In this document: piece by piece, positions 34,103-43,002 of the stretch
Position numbering within the stretch: the first letter of the stretch is position 1
Layout of the letters: each line of letters begins with the position of its first letter
Source of the DNA: Caldora sp965222765
Lineage (GTDB): Bacteria; Cyanobacteriota; Cyanobacteriia; Cyanobacteriales; Coleofasciculaceae
Direction of reading: 5' to 3'
Assembly: GCA_965222765.1 (NCBI GenBank)
Contig: CBDCVG010000092.1
Location: 1-64,000 of the forward strand
DNA length: 64,000 nt
Position numbers and translations under genes: made by a program
Notes under the pieces: generated by a model
Told to the model about the DNA's origin: nothing
What the model saw: only the letters and a program-made list of their open reading frames with translations
The model's database searches: none

Positions 34103-36721
34103 ATGCCTATCCGTCGCTTTCTTGGGCTTCTCTTCTTAAGTAGCCTTATCTTTTGCCTTTGGCTAGATCAGGTTTCGTCGGCTCCTTGGCAGAAAATATC
34201 AAATACTGTAGCCACAACTGAGCCTAATCATCCCCATCAACTGGTACAAAAAGGAGTTGAACTGTACCAAAAAGGAGATTTTCTGGAGGCGATTGAAAAT
34301 TGGCAAACAGCTTTAAGTACTTATCAAAGCAGCAATAACGACTCTAACTCCGCCCTTGTCCTGGAAAACTTAGCAAGAGCCTACCAGCAAATTGGTAAAA
34401 CTAGTCAAGGAATTAGCCATTGGGAGCAAGCAATCAACCACTATCGAGAGCTAGAAAACTGGCAGCAGGTAGGACGCTTGCTTACTGAACAAGCTCAATC
34501 TTACAGCCGTTTAGGACAATCTCAAAAAGCGATCGCAATTTTATGCGGTAAGATTGATCACAATTCAAGTTGTACCCCACAGAGTGCCTTAGGTCTTGCC
34601 CGCACTCACCAAGACAAAGCAGGAGAAGCTGCTGCATTGGGGAGTTTAGGAGACGCTTATCGCCTCCAGGGTGATTACAATCAAGCAATTGCTCAGCTCC
34701 AGAATAGCTTGCAGATTGCTAATGAAATTAAGCATTTAGCCTATCACTCCTCAGCTCTCAATAGCCTAGGCAATGCCCACAGCAGCCGTGCTCAATTGAA
34801 TTATCGTCGTGTCAGCTCCGCCCTAGCAAGGGGTAGTAAGAATGAGGTAGAGAAGTTTAGAAAACAAGCCGCCGCTGATGATTCCCAAGCTTTGAGATAC
34901 TTCCAGGAAAGCCTGCAACTTACCCTCGCTCAAAACGATCAACCGGGTAAAATGCGGTCTCTCCTCAATGCTCTTCCTATCTATTACCGCCAAGGAAACT
35001 TCTCTGCTGCGACCCAAGCTAGAGAACAGGTGCGTGGGCTATGGGATAGTTTACCTGATAGTCAGCAGAAAGTTTACGCCGCCATCAATTTAGCTCGACT
35101 GCTGCAAGGGACAACTGCGACTTCCCCCACTCAATGCCTCAAACCAGAACAACAACCCTCGGCAATAGCCCTCCTCCAGCAAGCTGTTGCCATTGCTCAA
35201 CGCCTGGAAGATCATCGCTCTGAATCTTTTGCTCTTGGTGAACTAGGTCATATTTTTGAGTGCCGCCAGGATTATCAGCAAGCTCTTAATTTTACCCAAC
35301 AGGCACAGTTAGCAGCAGACCAAAACTTACTGGCTCAAGATAGCCTTTATTTGTGGGCATGGCAGGCTGGACGCATATTCAAAGCACAAAGTCAAGAGTC
35401 AGAAGCGATTAAGGCTTATGAAAGAGCGATCGCGACTTTAGATGATATCCGAGACGATATCCTCACTACTAATCGAGACGTACAATTTGATTTTCGGGAT
35501 ACCATTGCTCCCCTCTACCGCCAGTTCAGTCAGTTAAGGCTAGAACGTGCTTCCCTAGCAATTACTGAATCCGAGAACCTGACTAAGGAACTAGACTTTG
35601 CTCTCAAAACTATTGATTCCCTCAAACTAGCAGAACTGCAAAATTACTTCGGTAATGATTGTGTCTTGGTTACATTCGATGAACAACAAGTTGATCAGTT
35701 AGTGGGAGAAGATACTGCTGTCTTTAGCTCTATTATCTTGAATAATCGCACTGCTGTTGTGGTTACTCTTCCTAACCAGGAAAAGAAGTTGGAGTGGATA
35801 GATATAGATAGAGAGACTCTCACACAACAAATCAACGAATTTCGTAGAGGACTTGAAGATAATAGCGATATCTATTACAATCCCCAACCAGCCCAGGAGC
35901 TATATAACCAGATTATCAAACCCTTTGCAGCGGATTTAGACCAAGCACAGGTCAAAACTCTAGTTTTCATCCAAGACGGTATCTTGCGTAGCGTACCGAT
36001 GGCAGCACTCCATGACGGGACTCAATTTTTAGTGGAAAAGTATGCCATTGCTACCACCCCCAGCTTAACTTTAACAGACCCGAAAGCCTTGAATCGTGAA
36101 GAGCTACAAGCATTAGCATTGGGTTTGACTAAAGCAGTTAAATTAGATGATGAGAGATATTTTCGTCCTCTACCCAATGTAGAATCAGAACTTAGTGAAG
36201 TTGAAGCTCTATTCCCTGATACTAAGAAATTTTTGAATGAAGACTTCACCCGCGATCGCTTAAAGCAAGAACTTAACCAAACAGCATACCCAATTATTCA
36301 CATTGCTACTCACGGTCAGTTTAGTACGGATCCAGAGGATACCTTTCTTGTCACAGGTAATAATCAGAAGCTCACTCTCACAGAGCTAGATGATACTATC
36401 CGTAGCGTCAGTGGTAACTCCAAAGTTCTAGAGTTACTTGCCCTGACAGCTTGTCAAACAGCCGTAGGAGATGATCGTGCTGCTCTCGGTTTAGCAGGCG
36501 TTGCCATCCAGGCTGGTGCCAGAAGTGCCCTTGCATCTCTTTGGTTTATCCCCGATGCCTCCACCAAAACCTTAGTTACTGAGTTTTATCGCCACTTGCA
36601 CAACTCAGGAGTAAGTAAAGCTGAAGCTTTGCGTATAGCTCAGGGAAAATTGATTGAGGCTAAAAAATATGCCCACCCTAAATTCTGGGCACCGTTCATC
36701 CTCATCGGTAACTGGTTGTAA
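34103..36721 (+). CDS. TPR-CHAT caspase-like protease
   Basis: 872 residues. A signal-like N-terminal segment (FLGLLFLSSLIFCLWLDQVS) suggests export or anchoring. TPRs run from about 48 to 460 (ELYQKGDFLEAIENWQTALS; LGDAYRLQGDYNQAIAQLQN). The C-terminal CHAT domain (about 560-872) has the caspase-type dyad H737 in IIHIATHGQF and C784 in LLALTACQTAVG, and the ending PKFWAPFILIGNW. Both catalytic residues are intact. CHAT proteases act in bacterial immune and stress proteolysis, but many cyanobacterial TPR-CHAT proteins have no known substrate. A (TTAATTC)n array lies just before the start. Confidence 0.92.
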   Translation: MPIRRFLGLLFLSSLIFCLWLDQVSSAPWQKISNTVATTEPNHPHQLVQKGVELYQKGDFLEAIENWQTALSTYQSSNNDSNSALVLENLARAYQQIGKTSQGISHWEQAINHYRELENWQQVGRLLTEQAQSYSRLGQSQKAIAILCGKIDHNSSCTPQSALGLARTHQDKAGEAAALGSLGDAYRLQGDYNQAIAQLQNSLQIANEIKHLAYHSSALNSLGNAHSSRAQLNYRRVSSALARGSKNEVEKFRKQAAADDSQALRYFQESLQLTLAQNDQPGKMRSLLNALPIYYRQGNFSAATQAREQVRGLWDSLPDSQQKVYAAINLARLLQGTTATSPTQCLKPEQQPSAIALLQQAVAIAQRLEDHRSESFALGELGHIFECRQDYQQALNFTQQAQLAADQNLLAQDSLYLWAWQAGRIFKAQSQESEAIKAYERAIATLDDIRDDILTTNRDVQFDFRDTIAPLYRQFSQLRLERASLAITESENLTKELDFALKTIDSLKLAELQNYFGNDCVLVTFDEQQVDQLVGEDTAVFSSIILNNRTAVVVTLPNQEKKLEWIDIDRETLTQQINEFRRGLEDNSDIYYNPQPAQELYNQIIKPFAADLDQAQVKTLVFIQDGILRSVPMAALHDGTQFLVEKYAIATTPSLTLTDPKALNREELQALALGLTKAVKLDDERYFRPLPNVESELSEVEALFPDTKKFLNEDFTRDRLKQELNQTAYPIIHIATHGQFSTDPEDTFLVTGNNQKLTLTELDDTIRSVSGNSKVLELLALTACQTAVGDDRAALGLAGVAIQAGARSALASLWFIPDASTKTLVTEFYRHLHNSGVSKAEALRIAQGKLIEAKKYAHPKFWAPFILIGNWL

Positions 36722-36747
36722 ATTATAGGCAATAGATACAGCGTTTT

Positions 36748-37425
36748 TCACTGCCGAGGAGCGGCACAATGATGGGCAATCAACAAGCCCCAAAGATTAT
36801 CAGCCTGTAAGAGCGGAACGACTACACTAGCTTTGACCTCAAATCCTTTGAGGAAATCAACATAGCAAGGCTCCAATCCTGCTTTAGCAATGTCGGTGAT
36901 CGTGCCAATGCGTCCCTGGCGATAGGGTTCAATGTATCGATCTTCAAAGCAAGGGTCATAGATGTTACTATGGAGGCTCGGTGTCCACTCAGGAGCAACC
37001 GATTCCATAATCACTTCTCCCTCCCAGTTGGGCTTAAAGCGAAAGATCAGTACGCGATCGGTGTTGAGTAAGGTTCTGACTCGCTCCACTGTAAAGGATA
37101 GCACCTCGTTGAGATCCAGAGAACAACGAATATCCTGAGCTATATCAGCCAACAATTGTTCTTGCTTGATTTGCTGTTTGAGTATTTTTTCGTTTTCGCG
37201 TAATGCTGCTTCTACAAGTTTGCATTCTGTTTCAATCTGTGACTGTTCGCTGATGTCCAAAGACTGAGCGGCTCTTGAGGAAATTACCAGTCTCATCTGT
37301 AATCGCAGTTGTACTGAGGCTAACTGGCAGAAGGGAACCGTCCTTGCAAATCATCTGAGCCTTCAGATCTTTGAGCCAACCTCGCTCTTCCAGGAGTAGT
37401 ACGCTTTTACAATGAAGTGCTTGGT
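36748..37425 (-). pseudogene. PAS-GAF sensor kinase fragment, frameshifted
   Basis: One frame gives the end of a PAS domain (KDLKAQMICKDGSLLPVSLS then TTAITDETGNFLKSRS). A shift near 37270 is followed by a second frame with a short coiled coil (IETECKLVEAALRENEKILK) and a phytochrome-type GAF domain (LLADIAQDIRCSLDLNEVL; DRVLIFRF; VVPLLQADNLWGLLIAHHCA) that stops just where the final GAF helix should begin. No kinase domain follows. It is a remnant of a larger cyanobacterial sensor kinase. Confidence 0.75.
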
Positions 37426-37557
37426 CTATTGACTACCATCAGCGAGTAAGCAAAAGCATTGCTCAGAATATTACTTCTGTTTGTGTTAATGAGTTTGGCG
37501 AGAGTAGCTTTTCTTTTGTTGCTCCAGATGGTTATTTTTGGACTCTTGTTGAGCAAT
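37401..37557 (+). pseudogene. Glyoxalase/VOC-family remnant
   Basis: FYNEVLGLLTT in one frame (about 37405-37437) is the usual VOC N-terminal block. In a second frame, ITSVCVNEFGESSFSFVAPD then GYFWTLVEQ and a stop (to 37557) looks like the C-terminal strand and metal-ligand region of a VOC protein. The middle is missing. It is a short internally deleted gene remnant; the similarity is judged by eye only. Confidence 0.45.
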
Positions 37558-37638
37558 AAAGCAAGGTATTTTAATGAAGAACTATCATTTTTCTATGATA
37601 GCATTATTGGGTGATTTTGGGATGGTTCAAGGAAAAAG

Positions 37639-38127
37639 TTGATGAGTAATGAGGAAATGACCACCGTTTCATCTTTTGCCAAAGATGAGTACGGAATTAG
37701 TGCGGCTCCAGCAGAAACAATGCTCAATTATGGTTATAGTTTGTTAGCTATTGCTGGAGGTGATGAAGAGGTTTCTGAACAAGAAATGGAGTGGTTAATT
37801 AACCACCAAACTAAATTTGGTGTCCCAGAAGAAGTTATTGCCCGCTACAAGTCCTTTGATTACAAAAATGCTAATTTAGAGGAACTGCTGTCTAATATGA
37901 AGTGTGATGTTGCCACTTGGTCAGCACCACCCCACTTGATATATCATGCTATTCATATGTCATCAGCAGACAATGTTTATGCTGAGGCAGAGAAAGCCAA
38001 AGTCAAAAAAGCAGCAGAGGTACTCGGAGTTCCTAGTGAAACTCTTTTGACTATAGAAAGTTTAGTGGAGATGGAAAAAGCTGTTGTCAAGATGCGTAAG
38101 GCATTGTTCCACATAGACACATTATAG
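37639..38127 (+). CDS. TerB-like helical protein
   Basis: 162 residues, acidic, all-helical, no signal peptide. The segment MLNYGYSLLAIAGGDEEVSE, then EMEWLINHQTKFGVPEEVI, followed by a second helical repeat with HMSSADNVYAEAEKAKVKKA, resembles the TerB fold, in which acidic loops after each helix pair bind metal. The TTG/ATG choice is simple: ATG ATG at the start, and either Met would do. It stands alone downstream of gene debris. Assignment to TerB is tentative; a cyanobacterial orphan of similar shape is the alternative. Confidence 0.6.
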   Translation: MMSNEEMTTVSSFAKDEYGISAAPAETMLNYGYSLLAIAGGDEEVSEQEMEWLINHQTKFGVPEEVIARYKSFDYKNANLEELLSNMKCDVATWSAPPHLIYHAIHMSSADNVYAEAEKAKVKKAAEVLGVPSETLLTIESLVEMEKAVVKMRKALFHIDTL

Positions 38128-38134
38128 CTAATTA

Positions 38135-38160
38135 GGGCTTGCTGAATAAGTCATTAGCTA
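38135..38160. repeat. Solo IS/MITE end (AGGGCTTGCTGAATAAGTC)
   Basis: AGGGCTTGCTGAATAAGTC just after the TerB-like gene equals the ends of the elements at 44.66 and 47.96 kb. No matching inverted end is seen nearby, so it is a solo end or the mark of an excised or decayed element. Confidence 0.6.
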
Positions 38161-38204
38161 TCGGCACCTCTCTACCCCAGTTGAGGGCACACGTCTGTGC
38201 GCCC

Positions 38205-39005
38205 CTACTGAGTTTCTTCTACTGGAAAGACTTCTCCCTTTAAGTACAGCTCAAAGTGTTTCTTAAAGTAGAGAATACTCGTCATGTTAGGTTCATCACA
38301 CTCATCGGGGGTAAATTCATAGATGGGTAATTTATCCCTTACTAGCTTGACTAACTTGGGATTGAGCTGCTCAAATGACTCAACTCTGGCTATAGTAGTC
38401 TCATATCTCAATTGAGCAGGATGACCATAACCTAACTTCATCCAAGGCATCCAAGGACAATCTCTTGCCCAAGTAGCAGGTGGTGCTTCTGTGACATCAG
38501 GTCGAGAAAAACTAGAGGTAAAATACTCAACTCCTTTGAATGTTTCACCAGGGCAATAGTCTTGATATTTGCTATCCCCAGCTAAGGGATGGGGGTACTC
38601 TAAGGGAATTTCATTAACCTTGGTAAGATATCCAGAGTTTTTCGGAATGACTATCTTCCTAGGGCGTACTGTTCCTTGTACCATGCGGTTAGTAATATGC
38701 ACAACTGGTACTTCTTGACTACTTCCTTTTGGCTGCCAGTAATGCAAGATTTCTTTGGTGTCTGGATGACAAAATAACCCGATTTCCCGATTGAGTCGAT
38801 ATCCTACTTCACCATACTCAGGATGAGGTTTGACCAAAACTTTAGTAGCATTCATACCAATGATTGAGAACAATTTCTCTTTTGGTTTGCCCGGTTCTTC
38901 TATCCAGGCAATTTCTCCTTCCCAATTGTAGTAAAGCTGTAACCCATGATTCTTTTTATAAAAATCTAGGGTGTTGTATTCGTAGTCAGTTGAATAATCT
39001 TTCAT
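38205..39005 (-). CDS. DUF1838-like protein
   Basis: 266 residues, no signal peptide. Features that recall DUF1838: GEIGWI-like NWEGEIAWIEEPGKPKEKLF, then FSIIGMNATK, REIGLFCHPDTKEILHYWQP, VVHITNRMVQGTVRP, and a late TWARDCPWMPWMKLGYGHPA segment. DUF1838 proteins occur in several bacterial groups and have no established activity. The gene is monocistronic. It ends close to the solo IS end at 38.1 kb. Confidence 0.65.
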   Translation of the reverse strand: MKDYSTDYEYNTLDFYKKNHGLQLYYNWEGEIAWIEEPGKPKEKLFSIIGMNATKVLVKPHPEYGEVGYRLNREIGLFCHPDTKEILHYWQPKGSSQEVPVVHITNRMVQGTVRPRKIVIPKNSGYLTKVNEIPLEYPHPLAGDSKYQDYCPGETFKGVEYFTSSFSRPDVTEAPPATWARDCPWMPWMKLGYGHPAQLRYETTIARVESFEQLNPKLVKLVRDKLPIYEFTPDECDEPNMTSILYFKKHFELYLKGEVFPVEETQ

Positions 39006-39126
39006 CTAAAGTAGTCTCTTGTTGGGTGAGCAAGGGGAAACTTTACTAATCAAACCTGAGTTTGATGGAGCTTAAAACCTCTATTCTTTCGTAAGATGAA
39101 AGCATGATTCTTTCGTTAAAGTTTAC

Positions 39127-40065
39127 TTACTGGCTATTCAGATACTGGGTTGCACCATAAAATGGTTCTCCTTCAAAATTCAATTGTGAAATCTTGGCAA
39201 GAATAAAACTTTGTAAATCTACCAATCCACTCAATACACAACGAAGATCATAGCCATCCATCATGACTATTGATTTTTGAGAGTTCTGCTTCAATAGAGG
39301 CGGCACGTTTTCTGACCAACCATTTATCGAAAGAAAGAACCCCATTGTTTGTTTTCCTGAACGATCTACCTGACCACTTAACCCATCTAGCTCTCGTATG
39401 TCAGCTAATTTCTTGCGCCATCTGCACTCAACTATGTAATGCCAACCTTCTAACTTAAAAGCCCCATCTATTTGCTCTCCACCTTCATTTCTTGTAAAGC
39501 TCCTGATAACTGGTATAGTATGAAGGTCAAAGACACGATTCATGAGATCTTGCAAAAGATAACCACGACGCTGAGGCTCCTTTGACTTCGCTAAATCATC
39601 GAACATCATAAGCAAAAGCTCTGATTGTTGCCTAGTAATTTTTGCACGTTCACGCTCCATTCTGGCAAGTTCTTCTTTTCTTGCCTGCTCTCTTTGTTCA
39701 GCTTCACGAGTTTCCATAAGTTCAATAGAGCCCAAAACTTCACGGGCTTTTTGAACCGTTGCACGCGCTGCAAACTCATCGTTAGCTAAATAAAAGCTCG
39801 ACCATTGAGCAGCTATTTCTATAATTTTTATCAAAATTTCTGAGCAATCTGCTCTTTGCTCAACAGCTTCTATTATTAAAGGAGCAATCTGACGCTTAGA
39901 TAGTGGTCGACCCGTAACTTCATCACGACGATATAAATGAGATTGATAAAGCTCAAGAGGTATACCTGCTGGTTTAAGAATTAACTCTGCCATAGTTTTT
40001 TTTATATGAACAAGAGTAGCGATTATCTCAATAATTAACCGTTTCTCTTCTACTCCAAATTCCAT
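39127..40065 (-). CDS. Solitary PD-(D/E)XK (Mrr-like) restriction endonuclease-type protein
   Basis: 312 residues. Residues 1-115 are helical with no clear family. A charged helix (ETREAEQREQARKEELARME, about 118-137) links to a C-terminal nuclease-like domain: RRGYLLQDLMNRVFDL, IRSFTRNEGGEQIDGAFKL with D200, and HYIVECRWRKK with E213-C-R215. This fits the D...ExK pattern with Arg in the Lys position, as in some Mrr_cat-like proteins. No methyltransferase or specificity gene is adjacent. It may be a defence nuclease or a stand-alone effector. RBS-like sequence and an ATG at 40065 support the start. Confidence 0.75.
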   Translation of the reverse strand: MEFGVEEKRLIIEIIATLVHIKKTMAELILKPAGIPLELYQSHLYRRDEVTGRPLSKRQIAPLIIEAVEQRADCSEILIKIIEIAAQWSSFYLANDEFAARATVQKAREVLGSIELMETREAEQREQARKEELARMERERAKITRQQSELLLMMFDDLAKSKEPQRRGYLLQDLMNRVFDLHTIPVIRSFTRNEGGEQIDGAFKLEGWHYIVECRWRKKLADIRELDGLSGQVDRSGKQTMGFFLSINGWSENVPPLLKQNSQKSIVMMDGYDLRCVLSGLVDLQSFILAKISQLNFEGEPFYGATQYLNSQ

Positions 40066-40284
40066 TAACTTTTCTACCTTTGAACTTATTGCAGGCTAAA
40101 GATTTAAATTACAAGATATGAATTATATAAATGTCTATATTATAACTGATATTTTGTACTTAGCTAGCACAAATTAGGATGGAAATCGGATTAGAGTCTT
40201 CCCTACTACTGAGACTACCGAGAGCGATCGCCCACACCAGTCTTGTTATGATCTCAATTAGCGGTTGTAAAGGGAGCTTAGACT

Positions 40285-40920
40285 ATGTTTGCCCTCGTCT
40301 CACCAGAAAAAATTAACTTGCCTGCGGGTTCGGTAGTACGGTTGCCTGCAACCTGGCAAGAGTATCAAAGTTTGTCTGAACGGCGAGGAGACGGTTCAAT
40401 CCCCCGTATGAAGTATCGCCATGGAGAAGTATTGCTGATGTCGCCTTTGCCCGTTCATGGAAAAGATGCCCATTTGATTGCCAATATTGTCATAACCCTT
40501 TTGGATGCCGATGGACGGGAATACGATGCCTTTACTCCTGTAACCATGACATTGCCAGAAGAAAGCGGTATTGAACCAGACTATTGCTTCTACATAGACA
40601 ACTGGCAAGCAGTGTGTGGCAAAAAGCGGATTGACTGGCAAAACGATCCGCCGCCAGATTTAGTTATCGAAATTGATGTTACCAGTTATTCCGATGTAGA
40701 AGATTATCTTGCTTATCGGGTTCCTGAAGTTTGGCTATTGAAGAAACAGCAACTATTAATTTATCAGCTGCAAGGTGCAAAATATCGACTTCAAACCCAA
40801 AGCTTATATTTTCCAGGCTTTGATTTACAAAACGCGATCGCACGTTGTGTAGAAATTGCTTATCAACGCAACACCAGTGCTGCCATTAGGGATTTAAAAC
40901 AACAACTTGCTAATTCTTAA
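40285..40920 (+). CDS. Uma2-family (DUF820) putative endonuclease
   Basis: 211 residues of the PD-(D/E)XK-fold Uma2 group, greatly expanded in cyanobacteria. Core: MKYRHGEVLLMSPLPVHGKD, then GIEPDYCFYIDN with the conserved Pro-Asp, then PDLVIEIDVTS with E-x-D in place of ExK, and the ending DLQNAIARCVE. The start ATG follows AAAGGGAGC. Function of Uma2 proteins is unproven; nuclease activity and a tie to mobile DNA are commonly assumed. It diverges from the solitary nuclease gene upstream. Confidence 0.93.
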   Translation: MFALVSPEKINLPAGSVVRLPATWQEYQSLSERRGDGSIPRMKYRHGEVLLMSPLPVHGKDAHLIANIVITLLDADGREYDAFTPVTMTLPEESGIEPDYCFYIDNWQAVCGKKRIDWQNDPPPDLVIEIDVTSYSDVEDYLAYRVPEVWLLKKQQLLIYQLQGAKYRLQTQSLYFPGFDLQNAIARCVEIAYQRNTSAAIRDLKQQLANS

Positions 40921-41004
40921 GAAGGCAGCAGACAATCCCTTCTTTAGAACACTTTAAGATACCCGACTTCTAAGCCGGGCATCTGAATACCAAACTTATA
41001 GCAC

Positions 41005-41139
41005 TACTGGCGCGACACAGCTAAAATGAGAGAATAAGTAGGTTGGGTGGAGCGGTAGCGTAACCCAACGCTGGAGGATATTCCGTTGGGTTTCACTTCG
41101 TTCCACCCAACCTACATTTTTAGGTGTGTCGCGCCACTA
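41005..41139. mobile_element. MITE-like palindromic element, copy 3 (most complete)
   Basis: Both ends are present: TACTGGCGCGACACAGCTAA and TTAGGTGTGTCGCGCCACTA, about 20-bp imperfect inverted repeats. Inside, GTAGGTTGGGTGGAGCG faces CACCCAACCTAC, and GTAACCCAACG faces CGTTGGGTTTCAC. No coding sequence. Confidence 0.8.
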
Positions 41140-41234
41140 CGCATTTTGGTTAGGACATTTAGGAAACTCACCACTCCAGGCACAGAGGAACACAGAGAAA
41201 AAATATCGTCCTAATGTATGTGCGTAGCGCTATA

Positions 41235-42203
41235 CTACCCATGAAATGGCACAGTTGCCATCGGGAGCAAAGCTAAAATTACCCAAATCCAAGTCCAGAT
41301 ACTTGAGGAAGTGGGATAATCTACCTCCTCTAAAAGTGTATCAATCCGCTCTTGTAAACGATTACGCAGAACAGCGCAGTTAAACGCTGCAGAAAAATTT
41401 GCCGATGGCATCACTGAAGCACTTACCACCATCAACAGTGATTCTGCCACTAGTAAGGGATCTACCCGTTTTGCCGCCCAGCTGTCAGCCCGAATTTCCC
41501 GCAACAGCAGTAGTTCCTGCCATAATGATTCTGTATTCGGTAACCAGGCACTACAACAGCGTATCCAACCTAACCAGAAAAACCAGAAGGTATCCCGGTA
41601 GTAGTGATGAGCTTGCTCATGGCGTAAGACTGCATCTAAATGCTCTGGTTGCAATTTGTGCAATAGCCCCTGACTAACCAGTAGTTCTGGTTGCCAAAAG
41701 CCAATCTGAGCGATAAATAGTGTGGGATTTTCTAGAAGACGAGCTGTTGTACAGGAGTTCCTCACATAGTAGCGCTTGCCACCCGGTACGAAGGGAAGAA
41801 ACCAGCCAAATTCTCTTTCCTTCTGCCTCCTGCCCTCTGCCTCCTGCCTTGTTTCTTCACTGATTGTCCATTCCCCATTCCTTAACTCAATCTGGGGATA
41901 AGTACGAACTTGTTGCAGAAATTGCCAAGCTTCAATAGCTAACTTCAAACATAAGCACAAGGAGATACCTATACCTGCGATAACCAGCCAGTAACTAAAC
42001 CAACTAGTGCGTAGTCCCATCATTTTACCCTGGGGACCCATACACAATACAGCAATGGCTGTCATTATTAGTAGCAGAGGGGGTAACAGAAAAAACAACA
42101 GTGCTCTTTGCCAGCGTTGGCTCCAGTTGCCCGTTGATTGCTGCCAACCGGATCTGAGCCACCAAGCTAGTACTAATGCTGCCAGAATCATCAGTAGATG
42201 CAT
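41235..42203 (-). CDS. M56-family (BlaR1-like) membrane metallopeptidase
   Basis: 322 residues. Four predicted TM segments surround a zinc-protease core with H-E-Q-A-H (VLRHEQAHHYYRD) and the downstream Glu in LREIRADSWA. It lacks the C-terminal penicillin-sensor domain of BlaR1. It is encoded directly after a BlaI-type repressor with a shared base at the stop/start junction; in such pairs the peptidase cleaves the repressor on a membrane signal. A heptamer-derived stretch (TRQEAEGRRQKEREF, nt about 41815-41860) lies in a loop before the protease core. The signal is unknown. Confidence 0.88.
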   Translation of the reverse strand: MHLLMILAALVLAWWLRSGWQQSTGNWSQRWQRALLFFLLPPLLLIMTAIAVLCMGPQGKMMGLRTSWFSYWLVIAGIGISLCLCLKLAIEAWQFLQQVRTYPQIELRNGEWTISEETRQEAEGRRQKEREFGWFLPFVPGGKRYYVRNSCTTARLLENPTLFIAQIGFWQPELLVSQGLLHKLQPEHLDAVLRHEQAHHYYRDTFWFFWLGWIRCCSAWLPNTESLWQELLLLREIRADSWAAKRVDPLLVAESLLMVVSASVMPSANFSAAFNCAVLRNRLQERIDTLLEEVDYPTSSSIWTWIWVILALLPMATVPFHG

Positions 42204-42625
42204 TACTTTTTCTCCTGTCTCGCTTTACGGACAGCTTTTAACCGAAGTGCGATCGCTTCCATTTGTTCTAAGCTGTCATTGTCTAGGCTATCGGCAAAGG
42301 CAGCAACGATATCTGGGTTGCCTACTGCTAGAAAGCGGTTGAGCTGTTCGTGGGCTTGTATTACCTTTGCTTCCTTACTAGATACAAGAGGTTTCCAGGT
42401 GAAAGCGCGCTCTTGTTGATCACAACTTAACCAACCTTTCTGCGTAAGGCGGCGCAGTACTGTGGTGACGGAGGTATAAGCTAACTCTCGGTCTGGATCA
42501 GCCAAAATCCGTTCATGCACATCTTTAACAGTAGCAGAACCAAGTTCCCAGACGATCTGCAAAATTTCTTTCTCTAAAGGACCAAGAGAGAGTTGTTTGG
42601 GACGGTATTCGGGTAGAGGACTCAT
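42203..42625 (-). CDS. BlaI/MecI-family transcriptional repressor
   Basis: 140 residues. A winged-helix DNA-binding domain: LGPLEKEILQIVWELGSATV, then VHERILADPDRELAYTSVTT and VLRRLTQKGWL, exactly the BlaI/MecI pattern, followed by a dimerisation helix bundle (FLAVGNPDIVAAFADSL) and a basic C-terminus. It is translationally coupled to the M56 peptidase gene. It likely represses its own operon and perhaps others until cleaved. No clear BlaI-type operator (TACA-N-TGTA) was picked out upstream. Confidence 0.93.
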   Translation of the reverse strand: MSPLPEYRPKQLSLGPLEKEILQIVWELGSATVKDVHERILADPDRELAYTSVTTVLRRLTQKGWLSCDQQERAFTWKPLVSSKEAKVIQAHEQLNRFLAVGNPDIVAAFADSLDNDSLEQMEAIALRLKAVRKARQEKK

Positions 42626-42629
42626 AGAA

Positions 42630-42656
42630 TTTAGAATTTAGAATTTAGAATTCAGA
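42630..42656. repeat. Heptamer array (TTTAGAA)n upstream of blaI-like gene
   Basis: Three to four copies of TTTAGAA begin 4 bp before the repressor start codon and occupy its leader. The unit is the same as at 15.34 kb. Confidence 0.75.
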
Positions 42657-43002
42657 ATTGGGGATTGACAAAGCGGTAGGACCTTTTCGATGAATATTTA
42701 CTGCAAAAGTATGCTTTGTTGTTACTTTCGTGATATTTAATCAAATTTTAAGTTAACGATCACGGGTTTGTCAGATATCATCTGAACTGTAAATTCATCT
42801 TCTTTGATTGATTCGTAGTCTCTACCAAGTAGCAAGTATAGAGGAAAATAACCTCTACAACCCGTCCCTAACTCTTGTGACTATGTAAATCCAAGGCAGT
42901 AAGGGTTCCGTTTGTTTGTACACAGGGAAGCGATATCTCGCCTCGCTTTCCTCTCCCGCTAAAATTAGCGTTGATAACGGGAGTCTCCAGCGAGTTTTTT
43001 TT

